A program made the position numbers and the translations under genes. The notes under the pieces are model-generated. The model worked only from the letters and a program-made list of their open reading frames with translations, searched no databases and had not been told where the DNA came from. A stretch of 49,945 nucleotides of DNA from positions 3,187 through 53,131 of the forward strand of contig PMIP01000080.1 of the NCBI GenBank assembly GCA_003158295.1. The letters are read 5' to 3'. This DNA is from Chloroflexota bacterium (GTDB lineage: Bacteria > Chloroflexota > Limnocylindria > Limnocylindrales > CSP1-4). This document shows positions 24,250-33,187 of this stretch, in pieces; the stretch's first letter is position 1, and every line of letters starts with the position of its first letter.

Positions 24250-24372
24250 GGCAGAGCTGAGGGATTCGAACCCTCCGACACCATCGGTGGAAGGGGCAAC
24301 GTGCGAAGCCGCTCCGGAGATGCGGGACGGCCGCTTCCCTCTCCCGTGCAATTCTAGTCGGACACCTCTACC
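24250..24372 (-). ncRNA. candidate tRNA-like structured RNA, not a normal tRNA
   Basis: On the minus strand GGTAGAG (24372-24366) pairs with CTCTGCC (24256-24250) through seven pairs including one U-G. Just inside, CCGAC pairs with GTCGG, followed by a perfect T-arm look-alike GAGGG-TTCGAAT-CCCTC. A nine-pair hairpin (GGAGAGGGA...TCCC-GCA-TCTCC) and a small CACC-GAT-GGTG hairpin fill the interior. At 123 nt it is too long for a tRNA and no anticodon loop (T33 plus purine 37) is recognisable. It may be a tRNA pseudogene, a tRNA-mimicking RNA of YrlA type, or a leader element of the band-7 gene. It lies in the 349-bp gap between rnhA and that gene, otherwise empty. Confidence 0.45.
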
Positions 24373-24490
24373 GCCGGCGGCCGTGTTCGCCGCGGCCATG
24401 CGCGCGGAGATGATCTCGTGGGCGTTCGAGAAGTCCGCCGGTCATGCGCCCCACGACGATCGAGGAGCAGGCGGCGATCGGAGGGCTCGC

Positions 24491-24964
24491 CTAGGGTCGA
24501 ACCACCACAGACCGCGGCCCGCCGGCCTGGACCCGATCGATCGCCTCGTTGCAGAGCGCATCAGCCTGCTTGTTCTGGGCCCGCGGAACATGCGTGGCCG
24601 TCCACCTTCCGAAGCGGGCCAAGCGCGCTCTTGCCTCGGCGTGGAGCGGGATCAGTTTGGCGTCCTTCACCCGCCAGCGGCCGTGGAGCTGCTCGACGAT
24701 CAGCTTCGAGTCGAGGAGCATGTCCACCTCGCTTGCTCCCAGCTCCTCGGCAAGCGCGACCGCGCGCAGAACTGCCGTGTATTCCGCCACATTGTTCGTC
24801 TGTACGCCCAGGTACTCCGAGATCGAAGCCAGTGGCGGGGCGTCGGGGCGGCGCGATCCGGCCGCGGCCGCGTCTACGAGGACGGCGCCCAGCGAGGCCG
24901 GGCCGGGGTTGCCGCGTGCGGCGCCGTCGGTGCGGACGATCAGCCGCAGGCCGGCCGGGGCCAC
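24491..24964 (-). CDS. rnhA: ribonuclease HI family protein
   Basis: RNase HI cuts the RNA strand of RNA-DNA hybrids. The protein shows the four acidic active-site positions: Asp in RTDGAARGNPGPAS, Glu in TNNVAEYTAV, Asp in DMLLDSKLIVEQL and Asp in NKQADALCNEA. It belongs to the short, actinobacterial/archaeal-like branch without the basic protrusion. The ORF track begins at 25171 within sdhB in another frame, which looks like a shadow; GTG at 24964 begins just before the first strand (VAPAGLRLIVRTDG) and gives 157 aa, though the ribosome site (GGAG, 13 bases away) is poor. It trails the sdh operon. Confidence 0.88.
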   Translation of the reverse strand: MAPAGLRLIVRTDGAARGNPGPASLGAVLVDAAAAGSRRPDAPPLASISEYLGVQTNNVAEYTAVLRAVALAEELGASEVDMLLDSKLIVEQLHGRWRVKDAKLIPLHAEARARLARFGRWTATHVPRAQNKQADALCNEAIDRVQAGGPRSVVVRP

Positions 24965-25062
24965 GGCATCCGCGTCCGCTCCTGAAGCAGCATCCGACCC
25001 CTCCCCTGCCCCGGCGCCGACCGACTGCCAGAGGGAATCCCAGCCGCTCTCCCCGTCGCCGC

Positions 25063-25761
25063 TCAGCCTCGTCGCCCCACGATCGCCGAGGAGACTTCCA
25101 GGATCGCCCTGGTGATGTTGATGCCGCGGGGGCAGGCGTCGACGCAGTTGAAGATCGTCCGGCAGCGCCACACGCCGTTCTCGTCGGACAGGATCTCGAG
25201 CCGTTCGGCGGCGCCTTCGTCACGCGAGTCGAAGATGAACCGATGGGCCTGGACGATCGCGGCCGGACCGACGTATTCGGGCCTGGCCCAGAAGGAGGGG
25301 CACGCACTCGTGCAGGCGGCGCACAGGATGCACTTGGTCGTGTCGTCGTACCGGGCTCGATCTGCCGGGCTCTGGCGCCGTTCCCGCTCCGGCTCGGGCG
25401 ATTCGTTGATGAGGTACGGCTTGACGGACCTGTACTTGCCGAAGAAGCCGCTCATCTCGACGATCAGGTCCTTCACCACCGGCAGGCCGGGCAGTGGCGC
25501 GACCGAGATCTTCTTGCCCAGCTGGTCGACCCTGATCCGGCAGGCCAGCCTGTTGCGGCCGTTGATGAGCATCGCGTCGGAGCCGCAGATGCCGTGCCCG
25601 CAGGAGCGGCGGAAGCTGAGCGAGCCGTCATTCTCCGCCTTGACCTTGATCAGGAGGTCCAGGACGCGGTCCATCGGATCGACGGCGACCGCGTAGGTCT
25701 CCCAGTGGGGCGCCTTGTCACGCTCGGGGTCGTAGCGGAGGATGCGCAGATCGACGTTCAT
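25063..25761 (-). CDS. sdhB: succinate dehydrogenase iron-sulfur subunit SdhB
   Basis: SdhB carries electrons from FAD in SdhA to the quinone site through three Fe-S clusters. The 232-aa product has the [2Fe-2S] ligands in SFRRSCGHGICGSDAMLINGRNRLAC, the [4Fe-4S] CILCAACTSACPSF, and the [3Fe-4S]/[4Fe-4S] segment CRTIFNCVDACPRGINIT. The segment MSGFFGKYRSVKPYL between domains is typical. Start ATG at 25761 with GAGG upstream, nine bases after the sdhA stop. It is fourth in a C-D-A-B operon. Confidence 0.97.
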   Translation of the reverse strand: MNVDLRILRYDPERDKAPHWETYAVAVDPMDRVLDLLIKVKAENDGSLSFRRSCGHGICGSDAMLINGRNRLACRIRVDQLGKKISVAPLPGLPVVKDLIVEMSGFFGKYRSVKPYLINESPEPERERRQSPADRARYDDTTKCILCAACTSACPSFWARPEYVGPAAIVQAHRFIFDSRDEGAAERLEILSDENGVWRCRTIFNCVDACPRGINITRAILEVSSAIVGRRG

Positions 25762-25770
25762 CGGGCGACC

Positions 25771-27519
25771 TCAGTACGTCCGCGGCTTCGGTTCGAAGCG
25801 GGTGATCGAGACGTCCTTGTAGCGGAGCGTCGGCCCGTCCGTGCCTCGGTACGCGAGGGTGTGCTTGAGCCACTTCTTGTCGTCGCGCTCTGGGTAATCC
25901 TCGCGTGAGTGGGCGCCGCGGCTCTCGGTCCGAGCCAGGGCCGACGAGACCGTGACGTGCGCGATGTCGAGCAGGTAGCCGAGCTCCCGGGCTTCGATCA
26001 GTTCGGTGTTGAAGACGGATCCGCAATCGGTGATCGAGATCCTGTCGTGGCGAGCCTCGAGCTCTCTGACCTTGGCGAGGGCCGCCGTGAGCAGCTTGCC
26101 GTCGCGGTACACGCCGACGTTGTCCATCATCTCGGCCTGCAGTTCGGTGCGAATCGCGGCCGCGGATTCGCCGCTGCTCGGGCGCGCGCGGATCGCCTCG
26201 AGCTCGGCCCGAACCGGCTCCACGGCGTTGGGTATTGGCCGTGGCCGCTCCACACCGCCGGCGTAGCGCGCCATCTGCCGCCCCGCGCGCCGGCCGAAGA
26301 CGAGGAGATCCACGAGGGAGTTGGTGCCCAGGCGATTGGCCCCATGGACGCTGACGCAGGCGCACTCGCCCGCGGCGAAGAGTCCCGGAACGACGGTGCT
26401 CTTCTCGTCGCGCGTGACTTCTGCCGAGACGTTGGTCGGGATCCCGCCCATGGCGTAGTGGGCCGTCGGCTGCACCGGGACCGGCTCGGTGAGCGGCTCC
26501 ACTCCCTGGTATATGCGGGCGAAGTCGGTGATGTCCGGCAGCTTCTCCTCGATCACCTTTCGGCCGAGGTGGCGTACGTCGAGGTAGAGGTAGTCCTTGC
26601 CACCGATGCCACGGCCGGCCCTGATCTCCTGGTACATCGCCCGGCTGACCATGTCGCGCGGGGCGAGTTCCATCAGCTTGGGGGCGTAGCGCTCCATGAA
26701 GCGCTCGCCCAGATCATTGAGCAGGGTGCCTCCCTCGCCGCGAGCCGCCTCCGAAAGCAGGATGCCGATCCCCACGATCCCGGTCGGGTGGAACTGGAAG
26801 AACTCCATGTCCTGGAGGGGGATGCCGTGGCGATAGCACAGGGCCACACCGTCGCCGGTCAGGCTGTGGGCATTGGACGTGATCCGGAACATCCGTCCGA
26901 AGCCGCCGGTGGCCAGCAGAACGGCCTTGGCCCGGAAGGTGTGCAGCTCGCCGTCGGCGAGACGCTGGGCCACGACTCCGGCCGCACGCCCTCCGGCGCC
27001 GGGCTCGCCGCCGTCGAATAGCAGATCCACGACGCCGAACTCATCGAAGAACCTGACGCCGTGCTTGATGCACTGCTGGTAGAGCGTCTGCAGGATCATG
27101 TGGCCCGTTCGGTCGGCTGCGAAGCAGGCCCGCCGGACGGGCGCTTCGCCGTAGTTGCTGGTGTGGCCACCGAAACGCCGCTGGTCGATCTTGCCGTCGG
27201 GGGTGCGGTTGAACGGCAGGCCCATGTGTTCGAGCTCGATGACGGTCTCGATCGCCTCCCGGGCGAGCACTTCCGCGGCATCTTGGTCGACCAGATAGTC
27301 GCCACCTTTGACGGTGTCGAACATATGCCACTCCCAGTGGTCCTCCTCGAGGTTCCCGAGAGCGGCGCAGACACCCCCCTGAGCGGTGCCGGTGTGGGAT
27401 CGCGTTGGGTAGAGCTTGGTCAGGACGGCGGTGTTCACGCCCTCGCGAGCCAGCTCGAGAGCGGCCCACAGGCCGGCGCCTCCGGCGCCCACAACGATCG
27501 CGTCGAACGGGTAGTCCAT
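25771..27519 (-). CDS. sdhA: succinate dehydrogenase flavoprotein subunit SdhA
   Basis: SdhA oxidises succinate to fumarate with covalent FAD. The 582-aa product has the dinucleotide fold FDAIVVGAGGAGLWAALELA, the FAD-attachment region TKLYPTRSHTGTAQGGVCAALGN with its His, the substrate loop FQFHPTGIVGIGILLSEAARGEGGTLLN, RAMYQEIRAGRGIGG, and HYAMGGIPTN followed by the catalytic-domain GLFAAGECACVSVHGANRLGTNSLVDLLVFGRRAG. The C-terminal helical part ends in the normal SRGAHSREDYPERDDKKWLKHT with catalytic and structural Arg/His. Length is normal. Two bases separate it from sdhD. Confidence 0.98.
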   Translation of the reverse strand: MDYPFDAIVVGAGGAGLWAALELAREGVNTAVLTKLYPTRSHTGTAQGGVCAALGNLEEDHWEWHMFDTVKGGDYLVDQDAAEVLAREAIETVIELEHMGLPFNRTPDGKIDQRRFGGHTSNYGEAPVRRACFAADRTGHMILQTLYQQCIKHGVRFFDEFGVVDLLFDGGEPGAGGRAAGVVAQRLADGELHTFRAKAVLLATGGFGRMFRITSNAHSLTGDGVALCYRHGIPLQDMEFFQFHPTGIVGIGILLSEAARGEGGTLLNDLGERFMERYAPKLMELAPRDMVSRAMYQEIRAGRGIGGKDYLYLDVRHLGRKVIEEKLPDITDFARIYQGVEPLTEPVPVQPTAHYAMGGIPTNVSAEVTRDEKSTVVPGLFAAGECACVSVHGANRLGTNSLVDLLVFGRRAGRQMARYAGGVERPRPIPNAVEPVRAELEAIRARPSSGESAAAIRTELQAEMMDNVGVYRDGKLLTAALAKVRELEARHDRISITDCGSVFNTELIEARELGYLLDIAHVTVSSALARTESRGAHSREDYPERDDKKWLKHTLAYRGTDGPTLRYKDVSITRFEPKPRTY

Positions 27520-27521
27520 CG

Positions 27522-27908
27522 CTAGACGGGCTGGATGTTGGCAGTCATGACGACCAGGGTGCCCAGGACGAAGACGACCAGGCCGAGGATCGACAGCACC
27601 ATCAGGGCCAGGGTCCGCCGGCCGCCCTGCAGGTAGTCCATCGTCACCGTTCGGATGCCCAGGAAGGCGTGGCTGAGAACGACGATCAGGAACAGCCAGT
27701 CGAAGCTGCGGATCGCGAGGTCGTCCCAGCGGGCGCTGATGAAGCCGCTCTTCTCCTGAGCGGGGTCGAACAAGAAGTGCATCACGCTGAAATGGGTCAA
27801 CGCCAGCACGAAGAGCGCGACTCCCGAGACCCGCATGTAGTACCAGGCGGCAAGCTCGAAGCCACCGCTCTGCGGGCGAGGTCGGCCGGATCGCGAATAC
27901 AGCGCCAT
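27522..27908 (-). CDS. sdhD: succinate dehydrogenase membrane anchor subunit SdhD
   Basis: The 128-aa protein has three membrane helices. The first contains WYYMRVSGVALFVLALTHFSVMHF and the second LIVVLSHAFLGIRTVTMDYL, whose His and Asp-Tyr match the heme- and quinone-contact residues of SdhD-type anchors. The third is LALMVLSILGLVVFVLGTLVVM. Together with SdhC it forms the membrane domain that holds heme b and the quinone site. Gene order sdhC-sdhD-sdhA-sdhB supports the call. Confidence 0.9.
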   Translation of the reverse strand: MALYSRSGRPRPQSGGFELAAWYYMRVSGVALFVLALTHFSVMHFLFDPAQEKSGFISARWDDLAIRSFDWLFLIVVLSHAFLGIRTVTMDYLQGGRRTLALMVLSILGLVVFVLGTLVVMTANIQPV

Positions 27909-27921
27909 CTCCCGCCTCCCT

Positions 27922-28284
27922 CTACGCGCCGAAGATGGGCTTGAGGATGATGAACGCCGCCGGCAGTCCTGCCACGACGAAGATCACCCAGTTCGCATAC
28001 CAGATCTGCTTGTGGTAGGCGGTCAGGCGCGGCCAGAAGTCCATCAGCAGGATCCGGATGCCGTTGAGGGCGTGGTAGAGGAGCGCGCCGCCGAGCAGCA
28101 CCTCCAGAATCCGCCCCAGCGGGCTGGCATAGAACTTGAGCAGGTCGTCGTACACGCTTGGGTTGCCGCCCGACAGGTATATGTCGAAGACGTGGAGCAG
28201 CACGAAAGCCCAGATGGCGATCCCCGAAATACGGTGGAAAGCCCAGGCCACCATCCCCTCGGAGCCGCGGTAACGAAGCAGCAT
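27922..28284 (-). CDS. sdhC: succinate dehydrogenase cytochrome b556 subunit SdhC
   Basis: The 120-aa protein has three membrane helices: MVAWAFHRISGIAIWAFVLLHVFDIYL with the family HRxSG motif, LLGGALLYHALNGIRILLMDFWP with a likely heme-ligand His, and a last helix IWYANWVIFVVAGLPAAFIIL. It starts the sdh operon; ATG at 28284 has GGGAGG four bases upstream. The 73-bp gap to icd shows no clear promoter, so it may be co-transcribed with icd. Confidence 0.92.
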   Translation of the reverse strand: MLLRYRGSEGMVAWAFHRISGIAIWAFVLLHVFDIYLSGGNPSVYDDLLKFYASPLGRILEVLLGGALLYHALNGIRILLMDFWPRLTAYHKQIWYANWVIFVVAGLPAAFIILKPIFGA

Positions 28285-28357
28285 GCTGCCTCCCGAATGT
28301 TGTCTGTCGCGCTTGCGCCCGATCAGGAAGCCTGGCCGATCAGGCCGGGGCGGCCAG

Positions 28358-29362
28358 CTAAGCCAACCGCTTAACTATCGCATCTGCGAAGTCGCTCGTT
28401 CCGGCCGTTCCGCCGAGATCGTAGGTGACGGTTCGGCCTTCGGCGAGGACCGACCGGATCGCTTCTTCGACTCGCCCGGCCGCGGCCTGCTGGCCGATGT
28501 GCCGGAGGAGCAGAACGCCTGAGAGCATGAGCGCCGTTGGGTTGGCCTTGTTCTGCCCGGCATACTTGGGCGCCGAGCCGTGGACTGCCTCGAATACCGC
28601 CGCGTCCGGGCCTATGTTCGCGCCCGGAGCCACTCCGAGACCGCCCACCAGTCCGGCCGCCAGGTCGCTGATGATGTCGCCGTAGAGATTTGGCAGGACG
28701 AGCACGTCGTACAGCTCGGGCTTCTGGACGAGCTGCATGCACATGTTGTCTACGATGCGGTCCTCGAAGGCGATCCTGCCTTCGTACTGCGCGGCGATGG
28801 TCCGGCAGCTCTCCAGGAAGAGGCCGTCGGAGAGCTTCATGATGTTGGCCTTGTGGACCGCCGTGACCTTGCGGCGGCCGTTAGCGACGGCGTATTCGAA
28901 GGCGAAGCGAGCGATCCGCTCGGAGGCGGCTCGAGTGATGATCTTGATGCTCTCCGCCGCGTCCGGACCAACCATGTGCTCGATGCCGGCGTAGAGGTCC
29001 TCGGTGTTCTCGCGAACGATGACCAGATCCACGTTCTCGTAGCGGGTCCGCAGACCGGGGATCGACCGGACCGGCCGGAGGTTCGCGTAGAGGCCGAGCG
29101 TCTGGCGCAGGGCCACGTTGACGGACCGGAATCCCTCGCCGACCGGCGTCGTTATGGGTCCCTTGATAGCGACTTTGTTGCGCAGGATCGAGTCGAGGAC
29201 GTACTGCGGAAGAGGGGTCCCCTCCTTCGCCATGACCGCTTCTCCGGCTTCGACGACCTCCCAATCGAACTCGACACCGGAGGCGTCGAGGACCCGCCTG
29301 GTCGCCACGGCCAGCTCGGGGCCGATGCCGTCTCCCGGGATGAGCGTCACTGTCTGGGCCAT
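28358..29362 (-). CDS. icd: isocitrate dehydrogenase (NAD/NADP-type, IMDH/LeuB family)
   Basis: The enzyme decarboxylates isocitrate to 2-oxoglutarate. The 334-aa product has [17 protein letters not shown], the substrate loop [40 protein letters not shown], the metal-binding [33 protein letters not shown] and the coenzyme loop [22 protein letters not shown]. The SxNVALR and [12 protein letters not shown] motifs favour isocitrate over isopropylmalate or homoisocitrate. The length matches short, NAD-dependent-like IDHs; coenzyme choice is not certain. No Shine-Dalgarno precedes the ATG; instead TAGAAT lies six bases before it, suggesting a leaderless transcript. Confidence 0.92.
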   Translation of the reverse strand: MAQTVTLIPGDGIGPELAVATRRVLDASGVEFDWEVVEAGEAVMAKEGTPLPQYVLDSILRNKVAIKGPITTPVGEGFRSVNVALRQTLGLYANLRPVRSIPGLRTRYENVDLVIVRENTEDLYAGIEHMVGPDAAESIKIITRAASERIARFAFEYAVANGRRKVTAVHKANIMKLSDGLFLESCRTIAAQYEGRIAFEDRIVDNMCMQLVQKPELYDVLVLPNLYGDIISDLAAGLVGGLGVAPGANIGPDAAVFEAVHGSAPKYAGQNKANPTALMLSGVLLLRHIGQQAAAGRVEEAIRSVLAEGRTVTYDLGGTAGTSDFADAIVKRLA

Positions 29363-29368
29363 GGAGGA

Positions 29369-29374
29369 ATTCTA
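29369..29374 (-). promoter_or_regulatory. -10 box of a leaderless icd transcript
   Basis: TAGAAT, then six bases (TCCTCC), then ATG on the minus strand. With a start site six or seven bases after the -10 box, the mRNA would begin at the A of ATG. No clear -35 is seen. The 284-bp gap between icd and sucC is otherwise empty. Confidence 0.5.
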
Positions 29375-29646
29375 GCCGCATGGTCGGGCGCACCGCAGAC
29401 GGCCCGACATTGGCGTCGGGTCGCATGGCCGCGGATACCCGGGCAACGGGCGCCGTTCGTCGCCGTCGCCGTCGCCGAAGAGGCGGGCGGCAGGCGATCG
29501 TTTCGGTCGGGGCCGGCGCGTTGTGTCGATGCGCGGTCGCCCAGGCGCCGTCGGCGCTGCCTCCTGCTACGATCGACCCCTCGCACCGGGGATCGCCGCG
29601 AACTCCGTTCCGCCCCGGCGCAATGTCAACATCGGGAGTGGCCGGC

Positions 29647-30825
29647 GTGAAGATCCAGGAAGCCGACGCAAAGTCGCTGCTGCTCGCCCAGGGACTGCCC
29701 GTTCCACCCTGGGAGGTCGCCCGAACGGCGGAAGAGGTGAAGGCGGCGGCGCAGCGGTTCCTCGACGCCGGGGCCGGTCGTGTCGTGGTCAAGGCCCAGG
29801 TCCTGGTCGGCGGCCGGGGCAAGGCAGGCGGCGTCAAGCTCGCGTCGTCCGCGCAGGAGGCCTCGGAAGTCGGCAGCCGCATCCTCGGTATGGACATCAA
29901 GGGCATAACCGTTCGGAAGGTCCTGGTCGGAGCGGCAGCCGAGATCGTCAAGGAGTTCTACCTCGGCGCCATCATCGATCGGGCCAGCCGCCGGATCGTG
30001 CTGATGGCCTCGGCCGAGGGCGGCGTGGAGATCGAGGAAGTGGCCCGGCAGAGCCCCGGCGCCATTCACCGCGTCTCCGCCGATCCCCTGCTCGGCCTGC
30101 TCGCATTCCAGGCTCGAAGCCTGGGCCTGGCCGTCGGCCTGCGCGATCCCCTGCTGAACCAGTTCGTGGCCATCGCCGGGGGGCTGTACGCGACGATGAA
30201 GGCCAACGACGCGGATCTAGTCGAGGTCAACCCGCTTGCGGTGGTGGCTGAGACGGCCGCGGACGGCACCCCACGGGAGCGGCTCGTCTGCCTGGACGCA
30301 AAGATCACCCTGGACGACTCCGGGCTCTCGCGTCATCTCGAGCTGGAGGCACTGCGCGACCTGGACGAGGAAGACCCGACCGACGCGCAGGCCCGGAAGC
30401 TGGGCATCAACTTCATCCACCTCGACGGCTCGATAGGCTGCATGGTCAACGGCGCCGGCCTGGCCATGACCACGATGGACCTCGTCAAGCACTTCGGGGG
30501 CGAGCCGGCCAACTTCCTGGACGTGGGCGGCGGCGCTCGCCACGAGACAGTACGCGGCGCCATGGAGCTGATCCTCGCCGATCCCAAGGTGAAGGCCATC
30601 CTGGTCAACATCTTCGGCGGCATAACCCGGGGCGACGAGGTTGCCGCGGGGCTGATCGAGGCTAGAGCGCAGCAAGCCCGGGCGGTCCCCATGGTCGTCC
30701 GGATCGTCGGCACGAACGCAGCCCAAGCGGCCCGGCTGTTGCAGGAGGCCCGGTTCGAGACGGCGACCTCGCTCGACGAGGCGGCCGAGAAGGCGGTAGC
30801 GATGGCGAAGGGGGCGGCGCGATGA
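29647..30825 (+). CDS. sucC: succinyl-CoA synthetase beta subunit (ADP/GDP-forming)
   Basis: SucC is the ATP-grasp subunit that, with SucD, interconverts succinyl-CoA and succinate with nucleotide phosphorylation. The 392-aa form starts [22 protein letters not shown], has [29 protein letters not shown] with the metal-binding Asn, and the C-domain [29 protein letters not shown] and [16 protein letters not shown]. The ORF track starts far upstream at 29380; GTG at 29647 has GGGAG eight bases before it and gives the usual MKI N-terminus, while ATG at 29623 is a second option. Confidence 0.96.
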   Translation: MKIQEADAKSLLLAQGLPVPPWEVARTAEEVKAAAQRFLDAGAGRVVVKAQVLVGGRGKAGGVKLASSAQEASEVGSRILGMDIKGITVRKVLVGAAAEIVKEFYLGAIIDRASRRIVLMASAEGGVEIEEVARQSPGAIHRVSADPLLGLLAFQARSLGLAVGLRDPLLNQFVAIAGGLYATMKANDADLVEVNPLAVVAETAADGTPRERLVCLDAKITLDDSGLSRHLELEALRDLDEEDPTDAQARKLGINFIHLDGSIGCMVNGAGLAMTTMDLVKHFGGEPANFLDVGGGARHETVRGAMELILADPKVKAILVNIFGGITRGDEVAAGLIEARAQQARAVPMVVRIVGTNAAQAARLLQEARFETATSLDEAAEKAVAMAKGAAR

Positions 30826-31706
30826 GCATCCTCGTCGGAGGCGACACGCGCCTCGTGGTCCAGGGCATCACCGGCCGGGAGGGCGAGTTCCACACCCGCG
30901 CCTCGATCGCCTACGGGACGAAGGTCGTGGCCGGCACTCGGCCCGGCAAAGGCGGTCAGACGGCGATAGACGGCACGGTGCCGATCTTCGACACGGTCGC
31001 GCAGGCCGTCGAGGCAACCGGCGCCAACACGTCGGTCATCTACATCCCGGCATCGGGCGCGCCGGACGCAATCCTCGAGTCAGTAGACGCCGGCATCGGG
31101 ACGATCGTCTGCATCACCGAAGGGATCCCTGCGCTCGACATGATCCCGGTGGTCGAGGTCGTCCGGCGGGCCGGGGCCCGACTGATCGGACCCAACTGCC
31201 CCGGCGTCACCTCGCCCGGCCGGGCCAAGGTCGGAATCATCCCGGCATCGATCCACATGCCCGGCCGCGTCGGCGTGGTGTCCCGGTCCGGGACGCTCAC
31301 GTACGAGGCGGTCCAGGCGATGACAGACGCCGGCATCGGGCAGTCCACGTGCGTCGGCATCGGCGGCGACCCGATCATCGGCACCACCTTCCTCGACGTG
31401 CTGCGGCTCTTCCACGACGACCCGGAGACCGCGGCGATCGTCATGATCGGTGAGATCGGCGGCTCAGCCGAGGAAGAGGCCGCCGCCTACGCGACCGAGC
31501 ACCTGCGCGGCGTCCCGATGGCGGCCTTCATCGCCGGCCGGACCGCACCGCCCGGCCGTCGGATGGGCCACGCGGGAGCGATCATCTCCGGCGGTTCGGG
31601 GACCGCCGCGGAGAAGATCGAGGCGCTCGAGGCGGCCGGGGTTCGCGTGGCCGATTCACCCACTCAGCTGCCGAGGCTGCTTCTCGAATCCGGCTTCCGA
31701 CCGTAG
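30822..31706 (+). CDS. sucD: succinyl-CoA synthetase alpha subunit
   Basis: SucD binds CoA and carries the phosphorylated His. The 294-aa product has the CoA-binding [52 protein letters not shown], the [20 protein letters not shown] loop and the active-site [25 protein letters not shown], in which the His of GHAGAI is phosphorylated. It overlaps sucC by four bases, so the two are coupled. Normal length. Confidence 0.97.
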   Translation: MSILVGGDTRLVVQGITGREGEFHTRASIAYGTKVVAGTRPGKGGQTAIDGTVPIFDTVAQAVEATGANTSVIYIPASGAPDAILESVDAGIGTIVCITEGIPALDMIPVVEVVRRAGARLIGPNCPGVTSPGRAKVGIIPASIHMPGRVGVVSRSGTLTYEAVQAMTDAGIGQSTCVGIGGDPIIGTTFLDVLRLFHDDPETAAIVMIGEIGGSAEEEAAAYATEHLRGVPMAAFIAGRTAPPGRRMGHAGAIISGGSGTAAEKIEALEAAGVRVADSPTQLPRLLLESGFRP

Positions 31707-31738
31707 ATTCCGGCCGCAGAACGAGAACGGAGGCGATC

Positions 31739-32212
31739 ATGGGCGTTCTGATGGACCTGATCGCCGGCGACGCCCGCGAGATCCTGCTCGCGATCAGCGT
31801 CGACGACTGGGCGGGCTTGCGCGATCGGTCTCGCTTCGTGGCCTACATCTCTCTGGGAGGCGGGCTGGACCTGACCTGGCTCGATCTTCTGGCCCTGGCG
31901 GCGCGCGAGACGATCGGCAGCGAGTCGCCCGGACCGTTCACCCTGGCCACGCATTCGCTGAAGAGCCGGCCCGGTGATGTCTCCGAGAGGACGGTCGAGC
32001 GAGTCGACCCGCACTGGATCGACGCTGTGGCGCGACTCCCCGACAGCCGAACAGACCGGATCGCCGCACGCTGGATCGAGCTGCTCGACTGCGAAGGCTG
32101 TGCGGTCGATCCGGAGGAGAAGCCCATGTTTCGTGAGCTGGCCGGCGATCTGATCGAGTTCTGTCGTCGCGCCGAGGGCGCCGAGGACGTTCTCTTCGCC
32201 TGGTCGCTCTAG
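31739..32212 (+). CDS. conserved-looking hypothetical protein
   Basis: The 157-aa protein starts MGVLMDLIAGDAREILLAISVDDWAGL and ends with a helical, acidic segment MFRELAGDLIEFCRRAEGAEDVLFAWSL. It has no membrane segment. It resembles small soluble immunity- or DUF1877-type proteins in size and composition but I cannot name a family. GGAGG lies five bases before the ATG and the gene starts 32 bases after sucD, so it is probably the third gene of that operon. Confidence 0.7.
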   Translation: MGVLMDLIAGDAREILLAISVDDWAGLRDRSRFVAYISLGGGLDLTWLDLLALAARETIGSESPGPFTLATHSLKSRPGDVSERTVERVDPHWIDAVARLPDSRTDRIAARWIELLDCEGCAVDPEEKPMFRELAGDLIEFCRRAEGAEDVLFAWSL

Positions 32213-32248
32213 TCGATCGCCACGACGGCAGCTGATGCCCGTCCCGGA

Positions 32249-32713
32249 TCAGTAGCCGAGCTTCGTCCAGGCTGGGCCACCCGGAGCTTCGATGAGCTCG
32301 ACCAGGACACCGTGACAGCTCTTGGGATGGACGAATGCGACGGGGCCTTCCCCGCCCTTTCGCGCCTCAGTGTCGATGAGCTGCAGGCCATCTGCGGCCA
32401 GCTTGTCCAGGGCAGCCTGGATATCCGGCACCTCGAAGCAGACGTGATGGAATCCCTCCCCCTTAGCCTCGAGGAAGCGGGCCACCCCGGTGGTGTCGTC
32501 GTCCGGCTGGACCAGCTCGATCCTGACCTCGCCGACGGGAAGGAATCCGATCGTCACCCGGTCGAAAGGAATCGGCGTCACCGTGTCTACCGTCAGTCCG
32601 AGCTTGTCGCGGTACAGGTCGAGGGCGGCATCCAGGCTTCGGACTATGACGGCTACGTGGTGGATTCTCCCGATCCCGAGGCCCTGGGGCAGGGCGGACT
32701 TGAGCTGATCCAT
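32249..32713 (-). CDS. mce: methylmalonyl-CoA epimerase
   Basis: The epimerase interconverts (S)- and (R)-methylmalonyl-CoA, feeding the B12-dependent mutase. The 154-aa vicinal-oxygen-chelate protein has two repeats: IGRIHHVAVIVRSLDAALDLYRDKLGLTV and EGFHHVCFEVPDIQAALDKLAADG, with metal ligands His (RIHHVA), Gln/Glu, His (FHHVCF) and Glu in HGVLVELIEAP. AGGAG precedes the ATG by about four bases. The mutase lies upstream on the same strand beyond a repeat-rich 474-bp gap. Confidence 0.95.
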   Translation of the reverse strand: MDQLKSALPQGLGIGRIHHVAVIVRSLDAALDLYRDKLGLTVDTVTPIPFDRVTIGFLPVGEVRIELVQPDDDTTGVARFLEAKGEGFHHVCFEVPDIQAALDKLAADGLQLIDTEARKGGEGPVAFVHPKSCHGVLVELIEAPGGPAWTKLGY

Positions 32714-32863
32714 GACTCTCCTGCGACTGGCGGGTTACTGCCGGACCGGACGGGCGTTCGATAGGCTCGGGCGGCTGGACCGCCCGTCGTGGCGCCATGG
32801 TACGAGAACCAGGATCGCGCGGCGAACATGGATGGCCCGGCGGCGGGGAGGCCGTGCCGGATC

Positions 32864-33167
32864 TGGCAGCTGCTGGCAGCTGCCAAACTCGCAGAGCAGT
32901 CCCGAGACTGGCAGCTGCCTGCAGCTGCCACACACGCTGAGTGGCTCAGGACGGTGCGGCGCCGGCGGCTCGTGGCCCTATGGCCGCGTGCCATCGCGGG
33001 GAGACGACCGCAGACACTGGCCGGCGCAGGCGTTTGGAACCGTGCAGCTACCTGCAGCTATCCGACGGATCGGGCATCGGCGCCGAAGTGCAGCTACCTG
33101 CAGCTATCCACTCGATCGGTCGCCGGGGCAGTGTAGATGTCGCCGGCCATCCACTCGATCGGTCGCC
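32864..33167. repeat. array of phased GCAGCT-type repeats in a 474-bp intergenic stretch
   Basis: Copies A (32864-32892) and B (32909-32937) share TGGCAGCTGC-type halves plus a CCA-A/C-AC-CGC tail at a 45-bp step. Copies C (33042-33063) and D (33088-33109) are identical, GTGCAGCTACCTGCAGCTATCC, at a 46-bp step. ATCCACTCGATCGGTCGCC follows D (33106-33124) and recurs at 33149-33167. Within each of the copies A-D the GCAGCT core occurs twice, about one helical turn apart. No protein-coding gene is convincing here. The pattern looks like a protein-binding array or a dispersed repeat element. Confidence 0.75.
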
Positions 33168-33187
33168 AGCGACTCCGCGGCCGGCGT

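Noticed and set aside
24250-24372. Ordinary tRNA-Ser or selenocysteine tRNA
   Set aside because: Length 123 nt, no U33-anticodon-purine loop, no GG in the D-loop, and no UCA anticodon; kept only as a tRNA-like candidate.
24965-25171. N-terminal extension of the RNase HI gene
   Set aside because: It runs within sdhB in another frame and has no RNase H homology.
32864-33167. CRISPR array
   Set aside because: Copies are few, imperfect between pairs, internally repeated and without uniform spacers or cas genes.
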